From Haematobia irritans (lineage: Eukaryota; Arthropoda; Insecta; Diptera; Muscidae): DNA of 64,000 bases. Both the position numbers and the translations under genes were made by a program. The stretch spans positions 66,748,669 through 66,812,668 of the forward strand of contig NC_134397.1 in assembly GCF_050003625.1 (NCBI RefSeq). Reading direction: 5' to 3'. Positions 1 through 13,690 of this stretch are shown here, piece after piece (position 1 is the stretch's first letter; each line of letters begins with the position of its first letter). The notes under the pieces are model-generated. The model searched no databases. It saw only the letters and a list, made by a program, of their open reading frames with translations, and was not told the origin of the DNA.

Positions 1-1093
1 GATCCGGCTGAAATTTGGTACATGGTGTTAGTATATGGTCTTTAACAACCATGCAAAAATTGGTCCATATAGGTCCATTATTATATATAGCCCCCATATA
101 AACCGATCCCCCGATTTGGCTTGCGGAGCCTTTAAGAGAACCAAATTTCATCCGATCCGGCTGAAATTTGGTACATGATGTTGGTATATGTTCTCTAATT
201 GCCAGCAAAAATTGGTCCACATTGGCCCATAATTATATATAGCCCCCATATAAGCCGATCCCCAGATTTGACCTCCGGAACCTCTTAGAGGAGCAAAATG
301 CATCCGATCCGGTTGAAATTTGGTATGTGGTGTTAGTATATGGTCTCTAAAAACCATGCAAGAATTGGTCCATATCGGTCCATAATTATATATAGCCCCC
401 ATATAAATCGATCCCCAGATTTGTCTTACGGAGCCTCTTGGAGGAGTAAAATTCATCCGATCCGGTTGAAATCTTAGTATAAGGCCTCTAATTACCATGC
501 CAAAATTGGTCCATATCGGTCTATAGTTGTATATAGCCGATCCCCAATCACACAAATATTGGTCCATATCGGTTCATAATCATGGTTGCCACTCGAGACA
601 AAAATAATCTACCAAAATTTTATTTTATTTTATATTTTATAGTAAACATTGTCAAAATGTTATTTCTATAGAAAATTTTGTCAAAATTTTATTTCTATAG
701 AAAATTTTATCAAAATTTTATTTCTATAGAAAATTTTGTCAAAATTTTATTTCTATAGAAAATTTTGTCAAAATTTTATTTCTATAGAAAATTTTTTCCA
801 AATTTTATTTATATAGAAAATTGTTTCCAAATTTTACTTCTATAGAAAATGTTGTCAAAATTTTATTTTGCCAAAATTTTATTCCTATAGAAACTTTAAA
901 CTTAATTATATACGTATTTAATTGGCCTTTTTTAGTTTAATATATACCTCGTATGGACTATGTGGTATATATTACGGTGTTAGGAAGTTTTAAGATACCT
1001 TGCCATCGGCAAGTGTTACCCAAGTAATTCGATTGTGGATGACAGTCTTCAGTAGAAGTTTCTACGCAATCTATGGTGGAGGGTACATAAGCT
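1..1093 (-). mobile_element. M-family DINE-like element, partial, reverse orientation
   Basis: The window starts inside it. It holds about 540 bp of the 153-bp internal repeat, then 29-bp minisatellite (600-895), then the unique end block (LIKE ...CTTGCCATCGGCAAGTG..., the 'GGTGGAGGGTACATAAG' block), broken off before the usual GGCCTGGCCGAA terminus. A further 29-bp minisatellite tract (1094-1335) follows directly. Confidence 0.75.
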
Positions 1094-1339
1094 TCAAAAT
1101 TTTATTTCTATAGAAAATTTTATCAAAATTCTATTTCTATAGAATATTTTGTCAAAATTTTATTTCTATAGAAAATTTTGTCAAACTGTTATTTCTATAG
1201 AGAATTTTGTCAAAACTTTATTTCTTTAGAAAATTTCGTCAAAATTTTATTTCTATTGAAAATTTTGTCAAAACTTTATTTCAATAGAAAATTTTGTCAA
1301 CGCTTTATTTTTTGGAAAATTTTGTCAAAAATTCCAATT

Positions 1340-1590
1340 CCATTAATTATATCAATTAATTTTTTAATTGAAATTTTTTGCAAACAAAAACGATTATGTG
1401 CCAAATATCAGCATAATAGCGCCATTATTGAAGGATGCATCGTGATGGCTATAACTTCGTAGAAGTTCTCCCTGCTCAAGGACATGTATATTTTATACTG
1501 TTCGAAATCGATATTTCGATGTTTTACAAATGGAATGACAAACTTAGTATACCATAATTCTTTGGTGATTGTTGTATAAATACTATACAG
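1340..1590 (+). mobile_element. C-family DINE-like terminal fragment
   Basis: It shares with the C copies at 8690-8880 and 59570-59760 the sequence run: target of 'cattattgaaggatgc', a TTCTCCCTGCTCAAG-type block, 'gaaatcgatatttcgatg' and 'ggaatgac'. It has no complete terminus. Confidence 0.55.
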
Positions 1591-2557
1591 TACACGCTCA
1601 CAAAAAATCGCTTCTGTAACATATACTCCCAAACATATTTTGCTTCAAGCATATGGGTATTGCCCAAACATTTATATGTTTGATCTCTTCCAATATATAA
1701 TATGTTTGAAAGCATATTGGTCTAAACAATATATGTTTGGTAGTCTAAGTTCCAAACATTTTGTATTTTTGCATCCAAATTCAATAATGTTGTCTTCCAA
1801 AAAACAATATGTTATTATGTGAACATATAATAAGTTTGGAAGCATTTTGCACCCAAAAATATTATATGCTTAAAAAAAATTCTCCCAAACAATATTGTTC
1901 TCAAAATTTTATTTATTTATATATTTACAATCATAATGAATTATGAAAATAAACAGGTAATATAGGTGCTAACAACATAGATTTTCGACCTGAATGCACA
2001 AAATTTTGTTTCTGCCCAATTGTATATTCCCCCACATCTTTCTCACTACCACGAGATTTTTTAGTTCTTAGCACCTTTTTCTGTAATACAAACATTGTAG
2101 AAGAAATTATTCAATTTAATGATTTTTTTATTTTAATTTTACCTATTGCCGGACGGGGATTCGAACAGCGGACCACACAGTTTGTAAGGATCAAAGAAGT
2201 AGCTGATCAATTGCCCAATGAAAAATAAAATGTTAATTTTGTAATAACAAGCAACAACCACCAACTTAATTCAATATCGCTCCCTGTTAAATAGCGCTCC
2301 AAGCTACTAAACATATATATGTTTATAGGCTATTTCTAAATTAATATATGTTTGCATCCAAGCATATTATATTTACAAACATTTTATGTCCCAAACATAA
2401 CATGTTCTAACATATTAACATATATGTCCCAAACATGTTATGCTAGTTTATGAACATTATATGCTTGCACTCAAAAATATTGTGTTTAAAAATTTGTGTT
2501 CCAAACATATAATGTTTATAGCCAAACATATGAAAAACAGTCTTTTTCATCCGTGTA
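1591..2557 (-). mobile_element. About 967-bp AT-rich element with tRNA-like core, copy 1
   Basis: Nearly the whole segment reappears inverted at 62576-63555. Both copies are bounded by TACACG/CGTGTA. The flanks contain many AAACATAT/ATATGTTTGG motifs in both directions. In the middle (about 2149-2212, - strand) lies a tRNA-like stretch with a good RNA polymerase III B box (GTTCGAATCCC). No ORF is credible. Class is uncertain: a MITE or foldback that captured a tRNA-like sequence. Confidence 0.65.
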
Positions 2558-2911
2558 GATGTAGCCATCCCCATCATAGAAAAACTTCTTAGCTACGCCA
2601 CTGTACGCATATTAAATCAAGACTATTGAGAATTTTTCTCACACCATTTATTATTAAGTGCAAATATAAAATATTGATGTTTATTTAATTAAAAGAAAAA
2701 AATCTCATTTTATTGTTTCATCTTTCTCTCAAATACACATCAGAAACATGCCGATAATACCATTCCGACACACACACACACACACCCATACAAACAGCCA
2801 CTAAACTACAGCTGTTGTAACGCCCACTGTTAAATGTGTGCCGATCTCACTGATGATAGTGGCGTACTTCAACATCCAACGCAAGACTAGTGGCCAATTA
2901 TCGAATAGAAT
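2558..2911 (+). other. Non-repeat stretch upstream of exon 1
   Basis: It lies between the 967-bp element and the start codon and probably contains the 5' UTR or an upstream splice acceptor. A (CA)n microsatellite lies at about 2769-2786. I see no convincing TATA box or initiator. Confidence 0.35.
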
Positions 2912-3048
2912 ATGCCAGAGGCAAATGCAAAACGAAATGGACCAAATGATGACGATCAAATGGCAAAAGCAGCTACAATGTCTACAAATCAACGATGCCA
3001 CTCATCACATCACAACGATAGTAAATTGCCTAAACCAAAATGGACCAG
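2912..3048 (+). CDS. Host gene, first coding exon (45 codons + 2 nt)
   Basis: Seen: an ATG at 2912 with A at -3 and an in-frame TAG six bases upstream (2906-2908), so this is the first usable start in the frame. The frame runs 45 codons and meets a splice donor CAG|GTGATA after 3048; unspliced it would stop at once (TGA TAG). The peptide is short, polar and His/Asn/Lys-rich, starting MPEANAKRNG, with no signal peptide or membrane segment. The exon ends with two bases (AG) of a split codon. The exon at 3792 starts with the base that completes it as Arg, and this phase match is the main support. Known: phase continuity across two independent splice sites is good evidence of a real gene. Inference: N-terminus of a cytoplasmic or nuclear protein. 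The 5' UTR and promoter were not identified; a (CA)n tract lies about 130 bp upstream. Confidence 0.6.
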
Positions 3049-3791
3049 GTGATAGAAAAATGCCAGCATGAGTAACCGCATCTGCAAACTATCAGCCAAG
3101 AAAAAAAAAACAAAAAAACTAAAACATTTAGCACCAAAAAAATTTCTACACATTTAATTTGGTTGTTCTATAGCATTTAACAAACCGCAAAAATGACCAC
3201 TTGTTTTGTGATGCCAAAAACAAACCCCCGAAGTACAAAAATGCATGATTAATTAGATAGATAGAAAAATCAATAGATCGTATGTCAATCGTTTAGTTTA
3301 TGTTTGAAAATGCATGTTAATGTTTATTGTTTATGTTTATTGTAGAAATGTTAATTATTTGTTAACATATTTAGAAAATAATGTCTCCCCAAGAGCAGCC
3401 ATTTATATAAACGTCATAACACGTCCTACGATTTATTGTACAACAAACAGCAAAATATATATTTCTGAATGCTATGCAAATAAATTACAATAATAACAAC
3501 AACAATAACACACTTCTACTAAAGTTCCTTTCACCACTCTCGCTAACACACCTAAGCCTTCATATTCAAAGTTAACGGAATAATTATGTTTTGTGTAAAA
3601 AATCTAAAGCATACTTTTAGGCTGCTATAATTTACAGTAAAGGCTTTACATATAAGCCCTCCAAACATATTGTATGCAATGAAATAAAAAAAAATAACAC
3701 AAATAATCAATTTTCTATAACTTTTACAATCTTTAACAGCATTTTTGTATTGTTTTAATTTATTTTATATTTTTCTATTTGCCTATTTCAG
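3049..3791 (+). other. Intron 1 of host gene
   Basis: A 743-bp AT-rich interval with a donor (CAG|GTGATA) and an acceptor (a pyrimidine-rich stretch ending TATTTCAG). I see no family repeat and no ORF of note, only short runs of AAC/AAT triplets near 3490-3510. The lack of transposons contrasts sharply with intron 2. Confidence 0.55.
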
Positions 3792-4021
3792 ATCCAATTC
3801 TATCAATGTCACCTATATACCCCTTTATGAGCGTAAAAATGACGAATTTCATTCAGACGATGATTATTTGAAAGATCTGTCCAATTCATCGTGTCAAAAT
3901 GACTCGAGTAGTTTAAATTCTGGAAATAATTGTAATTACTGTTGTTGCTCTTCGAATACAAAATCATCGTGTTGGCATTTAAAACGCAGACAGATTATAC
4001 GACAGAGTTCACATGCCTCAG
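3792..4021 (+). CDS. Host gene, second coding exon (230 nt)
   Basis: Seen: an open frame from acceptor TTTCAG|ATCC to donor CTCAG|GTTTGT. The frame stays open a few codons into the flanks and then stops. It completes the split codon from exon 1 and gives about 76 further residues. These start SNSINVTYIPLYERKNDEF, followed by an acidic/Ser patch, an unusual Cys cluster (NYCCCSSN) and a basic end (HLKRRQIIRQSSHAS). The exon ends with one base (G) of a split codon, which the two bases at 24006 complete as Ala. The Cys run might be palmitoylated, but this is speculation. The base composition is more balanced and the codon use more gene-like than in surrounding DNA. I do not recognise the protein. 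Confidence 0.7.
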
Positions 4022-4439
4022 GTTTGTATGAAACTTAAGAATTGCAATAGAATGTTTTATTAACCAATACAATTTTCTTAGAGAAAATAACTCGTGGGAA
4101 ATATGCACTATATTTTATTACCAATCAACTTAAATATCAAGAAAATAAATACAGTTAAGAAGCTATATGAACAAGCATATACGGCCTGGCCGAATCGTAT
4201 GTTTCCAGAAACTTCTACTAAAGCCTGTAAACCACAATTGGATTACTTGGGTTGTAGTCTTCCAAATTTGTGTATATGTTAGACAAAAAGTCCAATTGAA
4301 AACCTATATAATTCACCATAGATTCCGTAGAAACTAAAGCCTGTAATCCACAATCGAATTTCTTGGGTTTTAGTTTTCCAAATTTGGGTATATGTTAGAT
4401 AAAAAAATCAAATTGAAAACCTTTATAATTCAGTTCTTG

Positions 4440-5335
4440 ATCGGTATATATAGGAGAGTGAATAAATAATTACGAACCGATATGAACCAATTTTTGTGAA
4501 GTAATTGGAGAGCCAAAAGTGAGATATGGGGGGCTTTATACAATTATCAACCGATATGGGCCAATTTTTGCGGGATTAGTACTAAATTTTAGCAGGATCA
4601 GATGAAATTTCCTTATCCAGGAGGCTCAAGAAATAAAGTCTGGGGATCGGTTCATATGGGGGCTACATATAATTATGGATCGATATGGACCAATTTTTGG
4701 ATGGTTACAGGCCATATACAAACCAACGGACAAAATACCAATCGAAGCGAATGAAAGTTGCTCCTCCGGAGCCTCTGGAAGGTTGAAATTTCATCCGATT
4801 TGGATCCGATTCAAATTTGGGGATCGGTTTATGTGGGTTGCTATATACAATTATAGACCGATGTGTACCAATTTTGCGTGGTTGTTAGAGGCGATATACT
4901 AACACAATATATACCAAATTTCAAACTGATCGCATAAAAGTTGCTCCTCCAAGAGGCACCGAAAAGCAAATCTGGTTATCGATTTATATGGTTGAGGCCA
5001 TATAATAATATAACGGATTGGTGCTATATAATTTTGGACCGATATGGACCAATTTTTGCATGGGTGTTAGAGGCCAGGAACTAACCAAATTTCAACCGGT
5101 TCGGATGAAATTTTCTCCTACAAGAGGATCCGCAAGCAAAATCTGGGGATCAGTTAATATTGGGACTACATATATTTAAGAACCATAAACTAACACCACG
5201 TATACAATTTCAACGGGGTCGGATGAAATTTGCTTCTGCAAAAGGATACACAAGCAAAATCTGGGGAACGGTTTATATGGGGGTTTAATGTAAAAGTGGT
5301 TCAACATTTGCAATACCATCCGACCTACATCAATA
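4440..5335 (+). repeat. Degenerate M-family 153-bp repeats
   Basis: Diverged copies of the 153-bp unit in + orientation, recognisable by repeated 'gaccgatatggaccaattttt', 'ggtttatatggggg' and 'gatgaaatt...ctcc' blocks. The divergence suggests an older insertion than the copies at 16.3-17.5 kb. Confidence 0.6.
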
Positions 5336-5346
5336 AGAACTAATTG

Positions 5347-6450
5347 TGCCAAGGTTATTTCTATAAAAATAAAATTTTGTATAAAAATAAAATTTTGACA
5401 AAATTTTGTATAGAAATAAAATTTTGACAAAATTTTTTATAATAATAAAATTTTGACAAAATTTTCTTTTGAAATACAATATCGACAAAATTTTGTATAG
5501 AAATAAAATTTTCACAAAATTTTGTATAGAAATAAAATGTTGACAAAATTTTGTATAGAATTAATATTTTGAAAAAAAAATTTTTTTGAAAATTTTGTTT
5601 AGAAATACAATATCGACAAAATTTTGTATAGAAATAAAATTTCGACAAAATTTTGTATAGAAAAAAAAATTTTAACAAAATTTTATAGAAACAAAATTTG
5701 ACAAAATTTTTTATAGTAATAAAAATTTACCAAATTTACTATAGAAATAAAATTTTGAGAAAATTTTCTATAGAAATAAAATTTTGACAGAATTTTCTAT
5801 AGAAATAAAATTTTGACAAAATTTTCTTTTGAAATACATATCGACAAAATTTTGTATAGAAATAAAATTTTCACAAAATTTTGTATAGAAATAAAATGTT
5901 GACAAAATTTTGTATAGAATTAATATTTTGAACAAAAAAAAAAAGTTTACAAAATTTTGTTTAGAAATACAATATCGACAAAATTTTGTATAGAAATAAA
6001 ATTTTGACAAAATTTTGTATAAAAAAAATTTTAACAAAATTTTGTATAGAATTAATATTAAATTTTTTTTTTATAGAAATAAAATTTGACAAAATTTATT
6101 ATAGTAATAAAAATTTACCAAATTTACTATAGAAATAAAATTTTGAGAAAATTTTCTATAGAAATAAAATTTTGAGAAAATTTTCTATAGAAATAAAATT
6201 TTGACAGAATTTTCTATAGAAATAAAATTTTGACAGAATTTTCTTTAGAAATAGAATTTTGAGAAAATTTTCTATAGAAATAAAATTTTGACAAAATTTT
6301 CTATAGAAATAAAATTTTGACAAAATTTTCTATAGAAATAAAATTTTGACAAAATTTTCTATAGAAATAAAATTTTGACATAATTTGCTATAGAAATAAA
6401 ATTTTGATATAATTTTCTATAGAAATAAAATTTTGACAAAATTTTCTATA
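5347..6450 (+). repeat. 29-bp minisatellite tract
   Basis: Tandem array of a 29-bp unit that reads, for example, TTTTGACAAAATTTTCTATA followed by GAAATAAAA. Units drift in sequence towards the left end. The array is split by the MITE at 6451-7084 and resumes at 7085-7640. Confidence 0.85.
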
Positions 6451-7084
6451 CACTGAAAAAAAAGCATGCCTGGTTCCAAAGATTTCGTCTTTACTTTAAC
6501 AAGTTTGGTATTGATTCCGAGCCAAAGAAGCGGAGAATACAAGTAAGGATACTTCTAAGACGCAATGTTCTCATAAATTTGAGTTTTGCGTACTTGCTTC
6601 TAGGAAGAAAATTTTAATTTTTCGCTTTTTTAGTTTTTTTTCTTCATATGCTATCTTTAAAAAACAAGTTAACGACAACTTTATTTTCCAAATTAAGACT
6701 CGACTTCCAGTAGAAATTATGGTATGTCTCAAGTAAAAAACGTCTTTAAAATAAAGTGTTGAAAAACATGTCCTATATTTGAGTGATTTTTTGCAAAAAG
6801 ACAACGAATTTAAAGACAATTTCATTAAAATTAAAGAATTTTTCTGAATTATTAAAGTGAAGTTGACATTAGCCCAAACATTTTTTCTTTCATGTTATGA
6901 TACCCATTTTTAAGTGAAATCACTTAATTATAAGGACAATACGACTTCATTGAAAAGTTTATCGACTTTTGGACAAGACAAACAAAGTTTATATTAGAGA
7001 AATGCGGCTTCTATGCTAAGCAAAAATTGCATTCGTATTTTAAAGACATGAAATCTTTGACTCCATGACAATATTTTTTCAGTG
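6451..7084 (+). mobile_element. 634-bp MITE with CACTGAAAAA termini, TA target
   Basis: It starts CACTGAAAAAA and ends TTTTTTCAGTG. It is flanked by TA on both sides (6449-6450, 7085-7086), and removing it with one TA restores the 29-bp minisatellite unit, so both borders are exact. The internal sequence shares 'ggtattgattccgagccaaag' with the foldback cluster at 22.4-23.5 kb. No transposase. TA target duplication suggests mobilisation by a Tc1/mariner-type transposase (inference). Confidence 0.8.
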
Positions 7085-7640
7085 TAGAAATGAAATTTTG
7101 ACACAATTTTCTATAGAAATAAAATGTTGACACAATTTTCTGTAGAAATAAAATTTTGACAAAATTTTATATAGAAATAAAATCTTGACAAAATTTTCTA
7201 TAGAAATAAAAAATTTTCTATAGAAATAAAATTTTGACAAAACTTTCTATAGAAATAAAATTTTGACAAAATTGTGTATAGAAATAAAATTTTTACAAAA
7301 TTTTCTATAGAAATAAAATTTTGATAAAATTTTCTATAGGTATAAAATTTTGACAAAATTTTCTATAGCTATAAAATTTTGACAAAATTTTCTATAGAAA
7401 TGAAATTTTGACAAAATTGTCTATAGAAATAAAATTTTGACAAAATTTTCTATAGAAAAAAAATTTTGAAAAAAATTGTGTATAGAAATAAAATTTGACA
7501 AAATAAATTTTACAACATTTTCTATAGAAATAAAATTTTGAAAAATTTTTCTATAGACATAAAATTTTGAAATTTTTTAAGATTTCTATAAAAATAACAT
7601 ATTGGCAATATTTCCTATAGAGATAAAACTTTGATAAAAC
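7085..7640 (+). repeat. 29-bp minisatellite tract (continuation)
   Basis: Same unit and orientation as 5347-6450, of which it is the right-hand part after the MITE insertion. Confidence 0.8.
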
Positions 7641-7856
7641 GTCCTGTCGGGAGCGACCATCGTCCGATATAGCGGCCCACACCACTACCATTGTCGGCGA
7701 TTGAGTTCTGGTAGTTCTGGTGTACATATTCAGCTGACAAGTAAACCCGATTAGTTGGAATGACTTCTCATTGGAGAAACCCAAATTTGGTAACTTGCCA
7801 CTTACGTGCAAGAGGAACAACTCCTTGGCTTTTTCCCGTCTACTTTTTTTGTGCAT
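7641..7856 (-). pseudogene. Possible Tc1/mariner-type transposase remnant
   Basis: On the - strand a short frame reads ...RTQSPTMVVVWAAISDDGRS, which resembles the 'VMVWgaIs.dGrs' block common in Tc1/mariner-superfamily transposases. It is upstream-truncated, lacks catalytic residues that I can place, and runs into the 29-bp minisatellite. A related piece without the motif lies near 29250-29330. Recognition rests on one short motif. Confidence 0.35.
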
Positions 7857-8109
7857 TGGTGAACTCTTATCCTTTTTGGAACTTCAATGGCTTTAGTCCA
7901 AGCTCATTTTTCAATATGTGTTAATCCGTTCTCGGAATATGTTCCTCTCACGGGCAAGTTTTCCAACAATGCGGCTGTCGATCAACTCTGGTCTACATTT
8001 TTCGAATCACTTTGGGCTTTTCAGCCTAATGTAAAGCAATCAGCAATCAGATTTCCAATTTCAGGCAAATTGGATAAAAGCTATGGTTTCTATAAGCCAG
8101 CGAAATAAA

Positions 8110-8914
8110 ATCTAGAGATCGGGCTATATCAAAACATGGACCTATATTCACAATCTTCGGCACAAATCGGGAGATCGGTCTATATGGTGGCTATACCAAA
8201 ACATAGACCGATACTCATCAGTTTTGGCACACCTCTTTATAGTCCTAAGATACATCTAGATTTCCAATTTCAGGCAAATTGGATAACAACTACAATTTTT
8301 ATAAGCCCAAGAAGTACAATCGGGAGATCGGTCTATATGGGGGCTATGCCCAAACATGGACCGATACTCCCCATTTTTGGCACACCTCTGCATGGTCCTA
8401 AAATACCTGTAGATTTCCAATATCAGCCAAATTGGATAGTAAATAAAGTTTCTAGATGCCCAAGAAATGTAATCGGGAAATCGATTTATATGGGGGCTAT
8501 ACCAAAACATAGACCAATACTCACCATTTTGGCACACCTCTTTAAGGTCCTAAAATAGCTCAAGATTTCCAATTTCAGGCGAATTCGATAAAAACTACGG
8601 TTTCTATAATCGGGAAGGTCGGTTTATATGGGGACTATATTAAAACCTGGACCGATATAGCCCATCTTCGAACTTGACCTGTCTGCAGACAAAAGACGAG
8701 TTTGTGCAAAATTTCAGCACGATTGCTTCATTATTGAAGACTGTAGCGTGATTACAACAGACAGACAGACCGACATGGTTAAATCGTCTTAGAATTTCTC
8801 CCTGATCAAGAATATATATACTTTATATAGTCGGAAATCGATATTTCGATGTGTTACAAACGGAATGACTTATTATACCCCCGTCACCATTCTATGGTGG
8901 TGGGTATAAAAACT
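8110..8914 (+). mobile_element. C-family DINE-like element, right part
   Basis: It contains three internal repeats with the ATG of TATATGGNGGCTAT at 8184, 8337 and 8490, spaced exactly 153 bp. A conserved tail follows (cattattgaag, acagacagacag, ctccctgatcaag, gaaatcgatatttcgatg) and the terminus TATACCCCCGTCACC...GGTGGTGGGTATAAAA (8877-8912), a short stem-loop. The long open frame at 8136-8558 is a product of the 153-bp periodicity. Confidence 0.7.
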
Positions 8915-9445
8915 CCATAAATTCAAAGAAAGTTTTCGTAAATATATTGATACTCTGTGATGAAATGGTTAGCATGTCCGCCGTGCATACAAGCCCTGGT
9001 TGGATTCATCGCTTCAGCGCCAATTTTGCACAAATTTCGGATCTAAAAAGAACATTTTCACTACTTTTTTGGCGACGATTTTTTTTTGCTGGGATATTCA
9101 TTGCCGGAAAACGCACTTAAGAATTTTGCTTAAAAATTTTGTTTTTCTTAAATCGTAGAAAAAATAAATTAAATGTACAAAAAAAAAAAAAAATAAATAA
9201 ATAAATTTTATTCCAGATAATTAGCATTTCACCATTCTTAATATTTCATTCTTACTATTTTTGAGAAGTGTACGAAAGACTTCTTCTGATTTAGTTAGCG
9301 TCATTGAAATTTTATTGAAATTTAATTCATAAAAATTTTGAGACATAATTGGAATAAAGAAAAAATTCGCTAAGCTGAGGAAAATATCTTACAAAATCTT
9401 AAAAAATAAACTAAAATAAAATATTTTTTTTGCAATAAATATAAA

Positions 9446-10260
9446 ACAAGTATATATGGCTGCAAGTTCGGCCAGGCCGAATCTTATGTACCCTCCACCA
9501 TGGATTGCATAGAAACTTGTACTAAAGACTGTCATCCAGAATCGAATTACTAGGGTTGCGGTAACACTTGCCGATGGCAAGGTATCTTAAAACTTCTTTA
9601 CACTGTCTTCTCAATTGTAAGTTAGTCTATACGGGGTACATATTAAACAAAAAAGAAATAAATTTTTGACAAAATTTTTTAGAGAAATAAAATTTTGACA
9701 ACATTTTCTTTAGAAACGAAATTTTGAAAAAATTTTCTATAGAAATAAATTGTTGACAAAATTTTGTATAGCAATAAAATTTTGACAAAATCTTCTATAG
9801 CAATAAAATTTTGACAAAATTTTCTATAGAAATAAAATCTTGACAAAATTTTGTATAGTAATAAAACTTTGACATAATTTTCTATAGAAATAAAATTTTG
9901 ACAAAATTTTCTATAGAAATAAAATTTTGACAAAAATTTCTATAGAAATAATTTGTTGACAAAATTTTCTATAGCAAAAAAATTGTTGACAAAATTTTTT
10001 ATAGTAACAAAATTTTGACAAAATGTTCTATAGCAAAAAAATTGTTGACAAAATTTTCTATAGTAATACAATTTTGACAAAATTTTCTATAGTAATAAAA
10101 TTTTGATTTCAACAGACGGACGGACATGCTTAAATCGACTCAGAATTTCACCACAACCCAGAATATATTTACGTTATGGGGTCTGAGAGCAATATTTCGA
10201 TGTGTTACAAACGGAATGGCAAAGTTCATATATACCCCGTCCTATGGTGGAGGGTATAAA
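9446..10260 (+). mobile_element. M-family DINE-like element, short complete copy
   Basis: Both ends are present: it starts ACAAGTATATATGGCTGCAA with the palindrome TTCGGCCAGGCCGAA, and ends in a TATACCCC...GGGTATAAA stem-loop. Between them are the TACTAGGGTTGCGGTAACAC block, 29-bp minisatellite (9650-10110) and the CAGACGGACGGACATG block. It carries no 153-bp repeats, so it shows the minimal element. Confidence 0.8.
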
Positions 10261-11832
10261 AAAAAATTTGCCTGAGTTTTATACTTTTGTTTACATTTTT
10301 TTTCTGTGTAAACATGGACACAATGTTTATTATATTTTTCATTTAAATTAATATTAACAAGTATATACGGCCGTAAGTTCGGCCAGGCCGAAGCTTATGT
10401 ACCCTTCACCATGGATTGCGTAGAAACTTCTACTGAAGACTGTCATCCACAATCGAATTACTTGGGTTGCGGTAACACTTGCCGATGGCAAGGTATCTTA
10501 ACTCTTCCTAACACCGTAATATATACCACATAGTCCATATGTGGTATATATTAAACTAAAAAGGCCGATTAAATACGTATATAATTAAGTTTAAAGTTTG
10601 TATAGAAATAAAATTTTGACAACATTTTCTATAGAAGTAAAATTTGGAAAAAATTTTCTATAGAAATAAAATTTGCAAAAAAATTTTCTATAGAAATAAA
10701 ATTTGCAAAAAAATTTTCTATAGAAATAAAATTTTGAAAAAATTTTCTATAGAAATAAAATTTTGACAAAATTTTCTATAGAATTAAATTTAAAAAAAAA
10801 ATGATCTATAGAAATAAAATTTTGACAAAATTTTCTATAGAAATAAAATTTTGACAAAATTTTCTATAGAATTAAATTTGAAAAAAATGATCTACAGAAA
10901 TAAAATTTTGACAAAATTTTCTTTAGAAATAAAATTTTGGCAAAATTTTCTATAGAAATAACATTTTGACAGTGTTTTATATAAAAATAAAATTTTGGTA
11001 GATTATTTTTGGCCATGATTATGATCCGATATGGACCAATTTTTGTGTGATTGGGGATCGGCTATATATAACTATAGACCGATACAGACCAATTTTGGCA
11101 TGGTTATTAGCGGCCCTATACTAACACCACGTTGCAAATTTCAACCGGATCGGATGAATTTTGCTCCTCCAAGAGGCTCCGGAGATCAAATCTGGGGAAC
11201 GGTTTATATGGGGCTATATATAATTATGGACCGATATGGACCAATTCTTGCGTGTTTCTTAGAGACCACATTCTAACACCATGTTCCAAATTTCAACCGG
11301 ATCGGATGAATTTTGCTCCTCCAAGAGGCTCCGGAGGACAAATCTGGGGATCGATTTATATGGGGCTATATATAATTATGGACCGATATGGATCAATTCT
11401 TGCATTGGTCTTAGAGACCATAAACTAACACCACGTACCAAATTTCAATCGGATCGGATAACTTTTGCTCCTCTAGGAGGCTCCGGAGGTCAAATCTGAG
11501 AATCGGTTTATATGGGGGCTATATATAATTATGGGCCGATGTGGACCAATTTTTGCATGGTCATTAGAGAACATATACCAACGCCATGTACCAACTTTCA
11601 GTCGGATCAGAAGCAAATTTCATCCGATCCGGCTGAAATTGGGTACATGGTGTAAGTATATGGTCTCTAACAACCATGCAAAAATTGGTTCATATCGGTC
11701 CTTTTTTACGTATAGAACCCATATAAACGGACCCCCAAATTTGTCTTGCGATTGCTCTAAAAGAAGCCAATTTCATGCGATCCGGCTGAAATTTGATACA
11801 TAGTGTTAGTATAAGGTCTCTAACAACCATGC

Positions 11833-12026
<194 letters not shown>

Positions 12027-12364
12027 GCATGGTTGTTAGAGACCTTATACTAACACCATGTATCAAATTTCAGCCGGATCGCATGAAATTGGTCATTAGA
12101 GAACATATACCAACGCCATGTACCAACTTTCAGTCGGATCAGAAGCAAATTTCATCCGATCCGGCTGAAATTTGGTACATGGTGTAAGTATATGGTCTCT
12201 AACAACCATGCAAAAATTGGTTCATATCGGCCCTTTTTCACGTATAGAACCCATATAAACGGACCCCCAAATTTGTCTTGCGATTGCTCTAAAAGAAGCC
12301 AATTTCATGCGATCCGGCTGAAATTTGATACATGGTGTTAGTATAAGGTCTCTAACAACCATGC

Positions 12365-12766
<402 letters not shown>

Positions 12767-13104
12767 GCATGGTTGTTAGAGACCTTATACTAACACCATG
12801 TATCAAATTTCAGCCGGATCGCATGAAATTGGTCATTAGAGAACATATACCAACGCCATGTACCAACTTTCAGTCGGATCAGAAGCAAATTTCATCCGAT
12901 CCGGCTGAAATTTGGTACATGGTGTAAGTATATGGTCTCTAACAACCATGCAAAAATTGGTTCATATCGGCCCTTTTTTACGTATAGAACCCATATAAAC
13001 GGACCCCCAAATTTGTCTTGCGATTGCTCTAAAAGAAGCCAATTTCATGCGATCCGGCTGAAATTTGATACATGGTGTTAGTATAAGGTCTCTAACAACC
13101 ATTC

Positions 13105-13335
<231 letters not shown>

Positions 13336-13690
13336 TTATTTATTTTTTTTGAAATTTGCTTCTCTTAGAGCAATCGCAAGCCAAATTTGGTGGTCCGTTT
13401 ATATGGGGGCTATACGTAAAAGTGGACCGATATGGCCCATTTGCAATACCGTCCGACCTACATCAATAACAACTACTTATGCCAAGTTTCAAGTCGATAG
13501 CTTGTTTCGGTCGGAAGTTAGCGTGATTTCAACAGACGGACGGACGGACGGACATGCTCAGATCGACTCAGAATTTCACCACGACCCAGAATATATATAT
13601 ACTTTATGGGGTCTTAGAGCAATATTTCGATGTGTTACAAACGGAGTGACAAAGTTAATAGACCCCCATCCTATGGTGGAGGGTATCAAA

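Noticed and set aside
2149..2212. A tRNA gene on the - strand
   Set aside because: Good B box but no pairing acceptor stem. It lies inside a repeat with a second copy at 62.9 kb.
5361..5678. Leu/Phe/Tyr-rich frame resembling a membrane protein
   Set aside because: Translation of the 29-bp AT minisatellite.
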